Source: Ignavibacteriaceae bacterium
GTDB taxonomy: Bacteria; Bacteroidota; Ignavibacteria; Ignavibacteriales; Ignavibacteriaceae
Length of the DNA: 37,070 nucleotides
Reading direction: 5' to 3'
Assembly: GCA_020848375.1 (NCBI GenBank)
Contig: JADLAF010000038.1
Location: 1 to 37,070 of the forward strand
The notes beneath the pieces were generated by a model. It was given only the letters and a program-made list of their open reading frames with translations. It was not told where the DNA came from and ran no database searches. Each line of letters starts with the position of its first letter. Position 1 is the first letter of the stretch. Made by a program: the position numbers and the translations under genes. Below, piece by piece: positions 7,584 through 15,903 of the stretch.

Positions 7584-10500
7584 TTACTTTGATTCTGCCT
7601 GCTGGATTACTCCAAGTTTAAGTAGTTTTTCTCCATAGCCAGGTGCCGTCACGATTGCCAGATACATACCTGATGCTACTCGGCTGCCGCTCATGTTCTT
7701 CAGATCCCACCTTAGGAACGGAGAGGCAAGACCATCCATTTTATCACTCTCCGTGAGTGTTCTCACCTGAGCCCCTGAAACAGTATAAATCTTTATGGTA
7801 ACCGTCTCAGGAAGATTGGTAAATGTCACGAACGATTCTTCCGCCGATTTGAGATTCTCATAGATGAATCTGGTATTATTGGCAAAAAACGGATTCGGGA
7901 ATACATTAACTTTATCGAACAGTTCCTTCTTCTCCTCAAAAGTCAGATCTCCCCCTTTTCTCGTTGAGAATGTATATCTATCTTCATCAGTATGCGGATA
8001 ACTTACTACTGGTATTCTGAATATATCACCGGAGGTGAAAGTGCTCGCGGGAGTAAGAGCATCAAAACCAATAACATACATGGCATTGAACAACGGTGAA
8101 GCCGCAATACGTTTATCTTCATCAGATACCAAAGTAGCATTTGGTGGAAATTGGTATCCACCCAGATCTGCCCAGGCACTATCGGATCCGAATACACCAC
8201 CTGTATAAACAATCTGGTTTCCCGCAGGATCATAAGGAGCATCAAAAACAATAATTCCTTCTAAAGAACGGCGAACATCAGTACCTGGATACCAAAGTCC
8301 GTCTGGTTTTCCATCAATTAAATTTGAAGATTTCTCTATAAATCCAACAGCTAATTGTCGTTCTTCACCAAAGACTGAGTCTTTGACCCAAACTTGAAAT
8401 GGAACATCAATAAAACCAACTCTAAACTGACCAACAGACCCTCCCCGGGTGGAGAGTGTGTCAGTAGAACTGAGTCCTCCGGCATATCTATAAGTTTTAG
8501 TTCTTTGTAAGGCAGTGTTTCCCACAAATCCATTTAAATAACGGTATGCCTTGCCAGGCCGGCCGAAGCGAACCTCTATGGAACGAAGACGGTTCATCTT
8601 CATAATTCCCGACTCTCTTCCCCCCACAATCTGACTTGCAACCCAAGCCATATCGCTCCCGGAATAAACAGCCCCCGTGCTCTGAACAATACTGAGAGGT
8701 TTAAACCATCTGTTTGATTCTGGCATATATTGCTGCTGAGATTCATCTGCCAACACTGGCACAGCCGGTTTAACCTTTAATATAAATCCCTCTGTTACTT
8801 TGCCTGCGTAGTTGAGTGTGTCAAAGAGATAATTTTTTGAATCAGTTATAAGGTATTCACCAGTCCTGTTATTCTTTAGCGAATATGAGGCAACATATAA
8901 TGGCCGACTTGTATCACTCTTAAACTCAACAGTATAACTATCACCTGTCAGGTCATCGCTGTTCACAACTATATAACGAATAACACCAGTACTTGCAAAA
9001 CCGGCTGCCTTTGTACCGTAACCTATAGACAGTGCAGGTTCAAACATATCAATATCATAAACTACACGTATTATTGAAGTATTGTATTCTTCAATCGCCG
9101 TTCCTATTGTATCAATATAATGCCCTGCCGGACCGTAGGTGTAAGTTCTTTTGTTAACGATATTCTTATGGTTAAGTGTAAAAACCGTAATCGTAAAATA
9201 ATACTCCCTGCCTTTAATAAGCGGACTCTCATTAAAGACATCTTCTGTTATTCTCAGCCGGATTCTTCCTTCTGCAGGATTTGAATAGAGAACTGAATCA
9301 AGAATAAATTCAGCAGATGGGTAGTCAAACTTTTTAATCACACCTCCGTTTTCAGTTACCTGATATATGTCGTAAACGGAATTATTAATTGCATAATTTG
9401 CAATTACTTTTGAATTTGCATATCCGGCAATTTTATCTGCATCCGAATTAGTCCTATAGGCCGTAACATAGAACCCCTGCGTTCTGCGATCAATATTAAG
9501 GAGGGTAGCAACAGAGCGGTAAGTAACTGCCGCTGAAGTGTTCCAGGTCAGGTCAATAAAGCCGTTACCCGTGCGGACATCAACAGAAAGTTCATCCGGT
9601 CTGGCAGGGCCTTCAAAATTATTATTAAATACACTCCTTGCTGCCTTTGCAAGTTCCTTTGCAGTATTTACGCTCAGAAGACTGCTCATCGGTGATCTTC
9701 CCACTATATATGCAGCAACAATATCAACCGGTTGGTTTTTGTGCAAGGCAAACGTGCCTGTATTCATCATATAACGCTGATCAATAGGGGAAATGTTCAG
9801 CCAGCCGGTACCGCTCACCGGATCACCTGAGTAAATATATTTTGGATTCCATGACCCGCAATTTAAGGGGTCGGTTATTCCTGAACCAAAAGCCCATGTG
9901 CAGGGGTCAATTGGTGTTCCGTTATGACTCATCCCTCCAATCTGCCAGTTCCTGTAATCAAAACGACTGTTACCACCAGGTTCATGCCCCTGGTAGGTTA
10001 GCAAATGAGTAAAAGAAGTCATAGGAAGATTTTTTGCTCCGAACAGAGTATCAATCCCCTTGATTGTCCCTTTTACGTTGCTTGCTACTGACAGGAAATT
10101 CTCACCGGCATCAAACTGACCGTTTCCGTTCGTATCGGTAAAAGTTATATCAGGTATATATGCAACAGGTCCCTGGAGGAAATTCGTCAAAAAGACCGGT
10201 GCATTCATACCATAAACTGCATCAGCAGTTTTGTTATATACATATCCTGCATCTACTGTAGAGTCACATCCGGTTAAATCATCATAATAATCACCAATAT
10301 CAGAGTCAGTGATAACAGAAAAATATACAGAATCAAGCCGGTCAGCTTTAGTGCTTTTGTTTATCAGACGATAGCGGACAAAAAGCATATTGCCTATATT
10401 CTCACGTGAAGCAAAACCAAAAACGGTCTGGTGAATTTCAATTCCCTGAGGTTCAACATCGGTGAGGCGGCGTAACGCTCTGGGAACTCCGTCATTATAC

Positions 10501-11075
10501 ACGCACCACGCTGTTATATCACCGATTAAATCAGGGCGGTCTTCATCCGCATTCCATTTACCGTCTCCGTTCAGATCGGCAGAATTGTATATACCATTAC
10601 CGTCTCCGTCATAAAAATCGGCTCCCAGTGCAACGGCATTTTTCCACTCCTGCCATGAGTCACCAAAAGGAATATCTATACTGCGGACAACATAAACTTT
10701 ATTTCGGGGGTCATTCTGGTCAGAGCCAACCGGTCCCGGCTGATAGTCCTGCATACGTGAAGCACTAAAAACACCATTAGCCCAAAGCTGACTATTTGTA
10801 TATCCGCTCAGGATGAATCCGCCTGAAAACAAAAAAACTTTTCCAGCGTAAAAGCCGCCCGCACCGGTACCGGGGTCAAAGTCAGCGAGTACACCCTGAT
10901 TGTCTATTGGCAGATACAGATTATTGATATTAATGAGGAAGCCGTTAAGAGCAGAGGATTTCTGAGGACTTCGCTTTCCACCGCCGTCACCATAATATGC
11001 ACCTGAGAACAGCAGTAAAGTGCTGAAGAAAACTATTGCACGAAACACCGGTCTATGAACATTGAACAGTTTCAT
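7584..11075 (-). CDS. Giant secreted T9SS-cargo-like protein (1163 aa), paralogue of the gene at 12369-15884
   Basis: Function not recognised. A signal peptide of about 27 aa without a lipobox Cys is followed by a long beta-rich body. Acidic EF-hand/dockerin-like loops occur at about 152-180 (DGDGNGIYNSADLNGDGKW) and about 308-322 (DTNGNGQFDAGE); a fibronectin-III-like strand pattern (GNGFIDLTW) begins near 500. The last ~110 residues resemble a T9SS type-A sorting domain (VFPNPF near 1055, then VTIKIYTVSGAQVRTL and ASGMYLAIV), but of a variant form lacking NPST. A few Cys are shared with the paralogue. RBS CCGGAGGG precedes the ATG. A terminator upstream (11247-11281) and its own promoter separate it from the PorV-like operon. 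I infer an exported surface or extracellular protein, possibly Ca-binding. Confidence 0.85.
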   Translation of the reverse strand: MKLFNVHRPVFRAIVFFSTLLLFSGAYYGDGGGKRSPQKSSALNGFLININNLYLPIDNQGVLADFDPGTGAGGFYAGKVFLFSGGFILSGYTNSQLWANGVFSASRMQDYQPGPVGSDQNDPRNKVYVVRSIDIPFGDSWQEWKNAVALGADFYDGDGNGIYNSADLNGDGKWNADEDRPDLIGDITAWCVYNDGVPRALRRLTDVEPQGIEIHQTVFGFASRENIGNMLFVRYRLINKSTKADRLDSVYFSVITDSDIGDYYDDLTGCDSTVDAGYVYNKTADAVYGMNAPVFLTNFLQGPVAYIPDITFTDTNGNGQFDAGENFLSVASNVKGTIKGIDTLFGAKNLPMTSFTHLLTYQGHEPGGNSRFDYRNWQIGGMSHNGTPIDPCTWAFGSGITDPLNCGSWNPKYIYSGDPVSGTGWLNISPIDQRYMMNTGTFALHKNQPVDIVAAYIVGRSPMSSLLSVNTAKELAKAARSVFNNNFEGPARPDELSVDVRTGNGFIDLTWNTSAAVTYRSVATLLNIDRRTQGFYVTAYRTNSDADKIAGYANSKVIANYAINNSVYDIYQVTENGGVIKKFDYPSAEFILDSVLYSNPAEGRIRLRITEDVFNESPLIKGREYYFTITVFTLNHKNIVNKRTYTYGPAGHYIDTIGTAIEEYNTSIIRVVYDIDMFEPALSIGYGTKAAGFASTGVIRYIVVNSDDLTGDSYTVEFKSDTSRPLYVASYSLKNNRTGEYLITDSKNYLFDTLNYAGKVTEGFILKVKPAVPVLADESQQQYMPESNRWFKPLSIVQSTGAVYSGSDMAWVASQIVGGRESGIMKMNRLRSIEVRFGRPGKAYRYLNGFVGNTALQRTKTYRYAGGLSSTDTLSTRGGSVGQFRVGFIDVPFQVWVKDSVFGEERQLAVGFIEKSSNLIDGKPDGLWYPGTDVRRSLEGIIVFDAPYDPAGNQIVYTGGVFGSDSAWADLGGYQFPPNATLVSDEDKRIAASPLFNAMYVIGFDALTPASTFTSGDIFRIPVVSYPHTDEDRYTFSTRKGGDLTFEEKKELFDKVNVFPNPFFANNTRFIYENLKSAEESFVTFTNLPETVTIKIYTVSGAQVRTLTESDKMDGLASPFLRWDLKNMSGSRVASGMYLAIVTAPGYGEKLLKLGVIQQAESK

Positions 11076-11140
11076 TTTCCCTCCGGAAATATAAAATGAA
11101 AAACCTCGAATTAAGGTAATCCTAAGAACTATTGTTGATA

Positions 11141-11169
11141 AAAATAAGAAGAATTTGTATCAAAGTCAA
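11141..11169 (-). promoter_or_regulatory. Candidate sigma70-type promoter for the 1163-aa gene
   Basis: Minus-strand TTGACT (-35, 5/6 match) and TATTTT (-10, 4/6 match) are separated by exactly 17 nt. The site lies 66 nt upstream of the ATG at 11075 and downstream (in transcription sense) of the strong terminator, where a new promoter is needed. Confidence 0.42.
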
Positions 11170-11246
11170 TTGAATAAAAGGACTGCGGGGTTTCCGAAAA
11201 AGTGAGGGATAGAGATAAAACACCCCAAAATGCTTGTCGAACATTT

Positions 11247-11281
11247 AAAAAAAAGGCGCCCGATTTTTCAACCGGGCGCCT
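11247..11281 (-). terminator. Rho-independent terminator after the PorV-like gene
   Basis: Minus strand AGGCGCCCG and CGGGCGCCT make a perfect 9-bp GC-rich stem with a 10-nt loop, followed at once by a run of T (TTTTTTT). It begins about 20 nt past the stop of the PorV-like gene and ends the TonB receptor/giant protein/PorV transcript. Confidence 0.9.
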
Positions 11282-11301
11282 AATCAATTAATCACTTTTG
11301 A

Positions 11302-12312
11302 TTATTGGAGACCAAGCTTCAATGTGAAGATATGGTTCGGTGTCGGGAAATCCTGAACATCCCGGTAAGCATAATCAAGACTCATGCTAATGCCGTCTGT
11401 GAAGTTATAATTCACGCCTGCGCCCATAGCAAGACCATAGATTGACTGGTCTGCATTCTGGAGAAGCATATCATAACCAGCACGAACGAAGAACATTTTG
11501 CTGAAGTCATATTCCATACCAAAGACGATGTTATCTTCACCGGCATTGTTATTTCTGAATGATGACCCGACCAGAATGTTGTTAGCTTCGTTGAAACGGT
11601 AATCGTAAGCTAAGCTCATCTCGAAATAGCTCGGGAGCTGGAATTCTTCAGTAACTGGTGCAAATGATCCGAGAGCTGAGTTCGGGTTTGAACCAGGTAT
11701 CTGTGTTTTAACCTGAAGATCCTGTCCGTCATACTTCATGTTGCTTCCGATATTCTTTACTGCAACACCCATAGAAAGATTCTGCGGGAAGCGGTATTGA
11801 ACTCCGAAATCAACAGCGAAACCGTTGGCTGCAGTATTCATAATTCCTTCGTGAATCATTTTTGCATTCACACCAATCGCAACGCGATCTGTAACCTTCT
11901 TAGCGTAAGTAAGACCTACGGTAAAGAAAGCGGGTGAATAGGTAGCTCCGTTTCCGTCAGGGGCATCAAGAGTGGTAACAGGTATGTCACCAAAATCGAG
12001 TCCCTTGTAGGAAATTCCGACGCTGCCGAGTTCGCCGAAGTTAGCACCTGCAGCAAAATAAGTGATGTTCATATCAGCGATGTAGGACATATAAGAGAAC
12101 ATCGCCTCAGAGTTGTTGGCAAGGTCAAGACCTGCCGGATTGAAATAAATAGCTTCAACGCCTGTCGTATTGGACAAGAATGCACCGCCAGTAGCAATAC
12201 TTCTTGCTCCAACCGGTATCAGGAGCTGATCAGCACCGGTAGTTCCTTTTCTGGAAACATCACCGGCCCAGGCCAAGGATGCCATAAGAAAGATTATTAG
12301 AACTTGTTTCAT
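11302..12312 (-). CDS. PorV/PorQ-family outer-membrane beta-barrel protein
   Basis: Outer-membrane barrel of the FadL-like PorV/PorQ type; PorV (LptO) is the T9SS shuttle that carries sorting-domain cargo to the surface attachment complex. The ATG at 12312 is chosen because AGGAG lies 10 nt before it and the signal peptide MKQVLIIFLMASLAWA follows directly; a TTG at 12321 is too close to that RBS. After cleavage comes the family N-terminus LLIPVGARSIATGGAFLS and GVEAIYFNPAGLD, then amphipathic strands ending HIFTLKLGLQ. It follows the 1171-aa cargo-like gene in the same direction, suggesting a dedicated shuttle, but this may be one of several PorV-like paralogues in the genome and not the core T9SS PorV. 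Confidence 0.85.
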   Translation of the reverse strand: MKQVLIIFLMASLAWAGDVSRKGTTGADQLLIPVGARSIATGGAFLSNTTGVEAIYFNPAGLDLANNSEAMFSYMSYIADMNITYFAAGANFGELGSVGISYKGLDFGDIPVTTLDAPDGNGATYSPAFFTVGLTYAKKVTDRVAIGVNAKMIHEGIMNTAANGFAVDFGVQYRFPQNLSMGVAVKNIGSNMKYDGQDLQVKTQIPGSNPNSALGSFAPVTEEFQLPSYFEMSLAYDYRFNEANNILVGSSFRNNNAGEDNIVFGMEYDFSKMFFVRAGYDMLLQNADQSIYGLAMGAGVNYNFTDGISMSLDYAYRDVQDFPTPNHIFTLKLGLQ

Positions 12313-12341
12313 TTTTATCAAACTCCTATTAGGTTAATGAG

Positions 12342-12363
12342 GAGCGGGCTTTTACACCCGCCC
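12342..12363. other. Intercistronic hairpin between the 1171-aa gene and the PorV-like gene
   Basis: Arms 12342-12348 and 12357-12363 give 7 bp (one G-U on the minus strand) with an 8-nt loop, beginning 6 nt after the stop codon of the 1171-aa gene. On the minus strand no T run follows (CTCATTAACC), so it is unlikely to stop transcription; the T run is on the plus-strand side. It may act in mRNA processing or set relative expression of the two genes. Confidence 0.45.
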
Positions 12364-12368
12364 ATTTT

Positions 12369-15300
12369 TTAATATCTCTGTAATTGCTTCTGTGGTAAAA
12401 TAACACCAAACTTCAGTATCTTCTCTCCGAAATCAGGTGAAGATACGATAGCAAGGTACATTCCTGATGCAACTCTCAGACCGTTTTCGTTCTCAAGATC
12501 CCAGCGCATGAACGGTGAACTTAATCCGTCCTGCTTGTCTGCCTGGGTAAGGGTTCTTACCAGTGCGCCGGATACAGTGAATATCTTTACTGTAACAACT
12601 TCAGGAAGATTTGTGAAGGTTACAAACGGATCATCAGAGTATGCCTGAGAATTATAGCTGGTCTGCGGGTTGAATGCAAACAGCGGATTCGGGAATACAT
12701 TAACCTTATCAAACAAATCTTTCTTTTCATCTGCGGTTAATGCACCGCCTGGTTTGGTTGATATTGTATAAGAGTCAGCATCTGTATAAGGATAAACTCC
12801 AACAGGAATTTTCAACGTGCCGTTTACCGGTGCTGTTACTGTCGTATCCTTTGCATTAAGACTGAGGACATACATTGCATTAAACAATGGTGAAGCTGCA
12901 ATTCGTTTCTGTTCATCAGTCACGGTAGTTGCACTTGCAGGGAAGGTAAATCCTTTAATCGGATCTGCCCATACGCTGTCAGTACCGAAAACACCACCGG
13001 TGTATTCAATCTGACCACCATTAGGATCGTAAGGAGCGTCAAAAATTAGAATTGTTTCTAACGTCTTTACAACACTTGTTCCTGGCCACCAAACACCATC
13101 AGGAGTACCCGGATTTGCCGAGAATTTAGATGACCTCTCAAAGAATCCAACTGCAAGCTGCTTCTCTTCACCATAGATTGAGTCCTTAACCCAAACCTGG
13201 AATGGAACGTCAACGTAACCTTGTCTAAAGAGACCCATTTGACCGCCGCGGTTTGATAAAGTATCGGTAGAATTAATACCACCGGCATATCTGTAGCTGG
13301 TATTACGCGTCAGCGGAGTTGATCCCACAAACGCATGCATATAGCGATATGCTTTGCCGGGCTGTCCAAAACGAACCTCCAATGCTCTTAAACGATTTGC
13401 TTTTACGATGCTTGACTGTTTGCCGCCAACGAGTGTAGAAGCGGTAACACCAGCAACATCTTTGCCTGCATATACTGCACCGATGCTACCAGTAGGGAAG
13501 TCAAAATCTGCGAACCATTTAGAAGCTGCAGGAGTATAAGTCTGCTGTGCAGCGGAGGACTGTGCAGCATCAACAGGTTTAACCTTTAGAATGAAACCTT
13601 CAGTGATTTTTCCAGCATAATTAGTTGAATCAAAATTATAACTTTTTGAATCCGTAATTAATGCCGCATTCGTACGGTTATTCTTTAATGAAAATGAAGT
13701 TGAATAAGGGATAGTAGTTGTATCACTCTTAAATGACACGGTATAACTGTCACCGGTTAATTCAGCATCATTAACAACAAGATATTTTACACCGCCAGCA
13801 GCAAATCCGGCTGCTTTTTTACTCTGTCCGATATCGGATGCAGGTGAAAAAACGTCCGTACCATAAACAACACGGATGATGGAAGTTTCATATTCATCAA
13901 CGGCACCATTGGTCTCGTCAATATAGTCGCCTGCCGGTCCGTAAGTATTGGTTGCCTTATTCTTAATCACTTTGTGGTTAAGAGTAAATGTGGTAATGGC
14001 AAAGTAATATTCCTTACCTTTCACCAGCGGAATATCGCTAAACGGATCTTCAGTTACACGAAGCCGGATACGTCCTTCATCCGGTTTAGCAAAAAGTGAT
14101 GAATCAAGCAGATACTCAGATGATGGTCTTTCGAGATAGGTTTCGATAGCACCGTTAGCTTTTTTCTGCTGTATGCTGTGGATAAAGTTATCCATCTCGT
14201 ATGAAGCTGCACGGGTTGAGTTAACAACACCTGAAATTTCATCGGCCTTACTGTTAGTACGATAAGCAGTCACATAATAACCCTGGAGCCGGCGGTCAAT
14301 ATCCAAAACGGTATCAACTGCTCTGTAGGTCACCTGCGGTGAAGTCTGCCAGGTAATGTCAATAAAACCATTACCGGTTTTTACATCAAACACAACTGGC
14401 GGAGGAGCCGGTGGTGATGGGAAGTTAGAATCGAATACCAACTGAGCAATCTGATCATATTCTTTTGCTTTATTAACTGATCTGATTGAGAGAGCCGGGT
14501 CACGTCCAACAACATAAGCTGCAACGATATCAATCGGCTGATCTTTTTTCAGAACAAATGGACCAGTGTTAGACATCTGCCTCTGATCAATCGGAGTGGT
14601 GTTAATCCATCCGGTACCGGCAACAGGATCACCGGAATACATAAACTTAGGATTCCAGGTTGCGCAGGTTCCGGGGTTAGCTGCACCGTTACCAAAAGTC
14701 CAGCTACAAGGGTCAACCGGAGTACCATCTTTTCCTTTACCACCCTCGATGTAGTTACGTACTTCAAAGCGAGTGTTAGGATCACCGTGAGTCGGGTGAC
14801 TCTGCATATACTGGGTGAAAGAAGTAATAGGAAGATTCTTAGCACCGGGGATGCTGTCAATACCTATAACCTGACCACGAACGTTATTAGCGTGGGTAAG
14901 AGCAGTTTCACCTGCATCAAATTCGCCGTTACCGTTAGCGTCAACAAAAGTTTCACCAGGAATATATACAACAGGACCCTGGAAGAAGTCCATCAGGAAG
15001 GTTGGGCAGTTAGCGCCAAACTGACCATCAGGAGTTGCGTTATAAACGTATCCTGCTGAGAGTGTAGTATCGCATCCAACCAAGTCATCAGCATAATCGC
15101 CGAGATCAGGATCTGCCGCAACGGAGAAATATACTGAATCAATTTTGTCAGCAACAGTACCGCGGTTAACGATTCTGTAACGGACGAAGAGCATATTACC
15201 TACAACACCTTTAGAGGCGAATGCAAATACGGTCTGTCTGATTTCAACTCCCTGAGGTTCAACGTCGTTAAATCTTCTGAGAGCTTTAGCAATACCGTCA

Positions 15301-15884
15301 TTGTAAACGCACCAGGCGGTTACGTCACCGATAAGGTCAGGGCGGTCTTCGTTTGAGTCCCATTTACCGTTGCCGTTAAGATCAACAGGATTATATGCAC
15401 CATCTCCGTCTCCGTCATGAAAATCGGCGCCGATAGAAACTGCATCTTTCCAGTCAAGCCATGAAGCACCAAATGCCTCATCCTGTGCAGAAACAACATA
15501 CATTCTGTTCTTAGGATCAGTTCTTGAAGAACCAACCGGACCCGGCTGATAGTCTTCAATTCTTGAAGCGGAAAGAACACCGTTTGCCCACATAAAACCG
15601 TTGGAGATACCTGACATAAAGAATCCTGCTGAGAAGAGGAATACATTACCGTCATAGAATCCGCCGGCACCGGTACCCGGATCAACGTCAGCAATAACGC
15701 CTTTGTTGTCCACTGGTATGTTGAGGTTATTTATATTAAATACAAAGAATTCGGCAGAGCTCTTATAAAGCGAGTTGCCTGATCTTTTTACACCATCGCC
15801 GCTTGAGGCGCCGACAGCAAAGACAACAGCCAGCAAGAGGAGTACTCTTGCCGCCGTTGATCTGAATTGATTAATCTTTATCAT
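12369..15884 (-). CDS. Giant secreted T9SS-cargo-like protein (1171 aa), operonic with TonB receptor and PorV-like gene
   Basis: Function not recognised. It is collinear with the 1163-aa protein: signal peptide (about 1-26, no lipobox Cys), shared blocks such as DPGTGAGGFY, WANGV, DYQPGPVGS and EDRPDLIGD, acidic metal-binding-like loops at about 153-181 (DGDGDGAYNPVDLNGNGKW) and about 310-320 (DANGNGEFDAGE), an FnIII-like pattern near 496 (GNGFIDITW), and a variant T9SS-type C-terminal domain from about 1059 (VFPNPLF, VTVKIFTVSGALVRTL, ASGMYLAIV). Conserved Cys recur in WCVYND, VGCDT and DPCSWTFG. RBS AAAGGAAG precedes the ATG; it begins 19 nt after the TonB receptor stop. I infer an abundant exported surface protein handled with its neighbours. 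Confidence 0.86.
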   Translation of the reverse strand: MIKINQFRSTAARVLLLLAVVFAVGASSGDGVKRSGNSLYKSSAEFFVFNINNLNIPVDNKGVIADVDPGTGAGGFYDGNVFLFSAGFFMSGISNGFMWANGVLSASRIEDYQPGPVGSSRTDPKNRMYVVSAQDEAFGASWLDWKDAVSIGADFHDGDGDGAYNPVDLNGNGKWDSNEDRPDLIGDVTAWCVYNDGIAKALRRFNDVEPQGVEIRQTVFAFASKGVVGNMLFVRYRIVNRGTVADKIDSVYFSVAADPDLGDYADDLVGCDTTLSAGYVYNATPDGQFGANCPTFLMDFFQGPVVYIPGETFVDANGNGEFDAGETALTHANNVRGQVIGIDSIPGAKNLPITSFTQYMQSHPTHGDPNTRFEVRNYIEGGKGKDGTPVDPCSWTFGNGAANPGTCATWNPKFMYSGDPVAGTGWINTTPIDQRQMSNTGPFVLKKDQPIDIVAAYVVGRDPALSIRSVNKAKEYDQIAQLVFDSNFPSPPAPPPVVFDVKTGNGFIDITWQTSPQVTYRAVDTVLDIDRRLQGYYVTAYRTNSKADEISGVVNSTRAASYEMDNFIHSIQQKKANGAIETYLERPSSEYLLDSSLFAKPDEGRIRLRVTEDPFSDIPLVKGKEYYFAITTFTLNHKVIKNKATNTYGPAGDYIDETNGAVDEYETSIIRVVYGTDVFSPASDIGQSKKAAGFAAGGVKYLVVNDAELTGDSYTVSFKSDTTTIPYSTSFSLKNNRTNAALITDSKSYNFDSTNYAGKITEGFILKVKPVDAAQSSAAQQTYTPAASKWFADFDFPTGSIGAVYAGKDVAGVTASTLVGGKQSSIVKANRLRALEVRFGQPGKAYRYMHAFVGSTPLTRNTSYRYAGGINSTDTLSNRGGQMGLFRQGYVDVPFQVWVKDSIYGEEKQLAVGFFERSSKFSANPGTPDGVWWPGTSVVKTLETILIFDAPYDPNGGQIEYTGGVFGTDSVWADPIKGFTFPASATTVTDEQKRIAASPLFNAMYVLSLNAKDTTVTAPVNGTLKIPVGVYPYTDADSYTISTKPGGALTADEKKDLFDKVNVFPNPLFAFNPQTSYNSQAYSDDPFVTFTNLPEVVTVKIFTVSGALVRTLTQADKQDGLSSPFMRWDLENENGLRVASGMYLAIVSSPDFGEKILKFGVILPQKQLQRY

Positions 15885-15903
15885 CGTTTAACGCTTCCTT
15901 TAC

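Noticed and set aside
14549-14860. 103-codon minus-strand frame inside the 1171-aa gene
   Set aside because: Out-of-frame shadow of a gene whose main frame has domain structure and a homologous paralogue.
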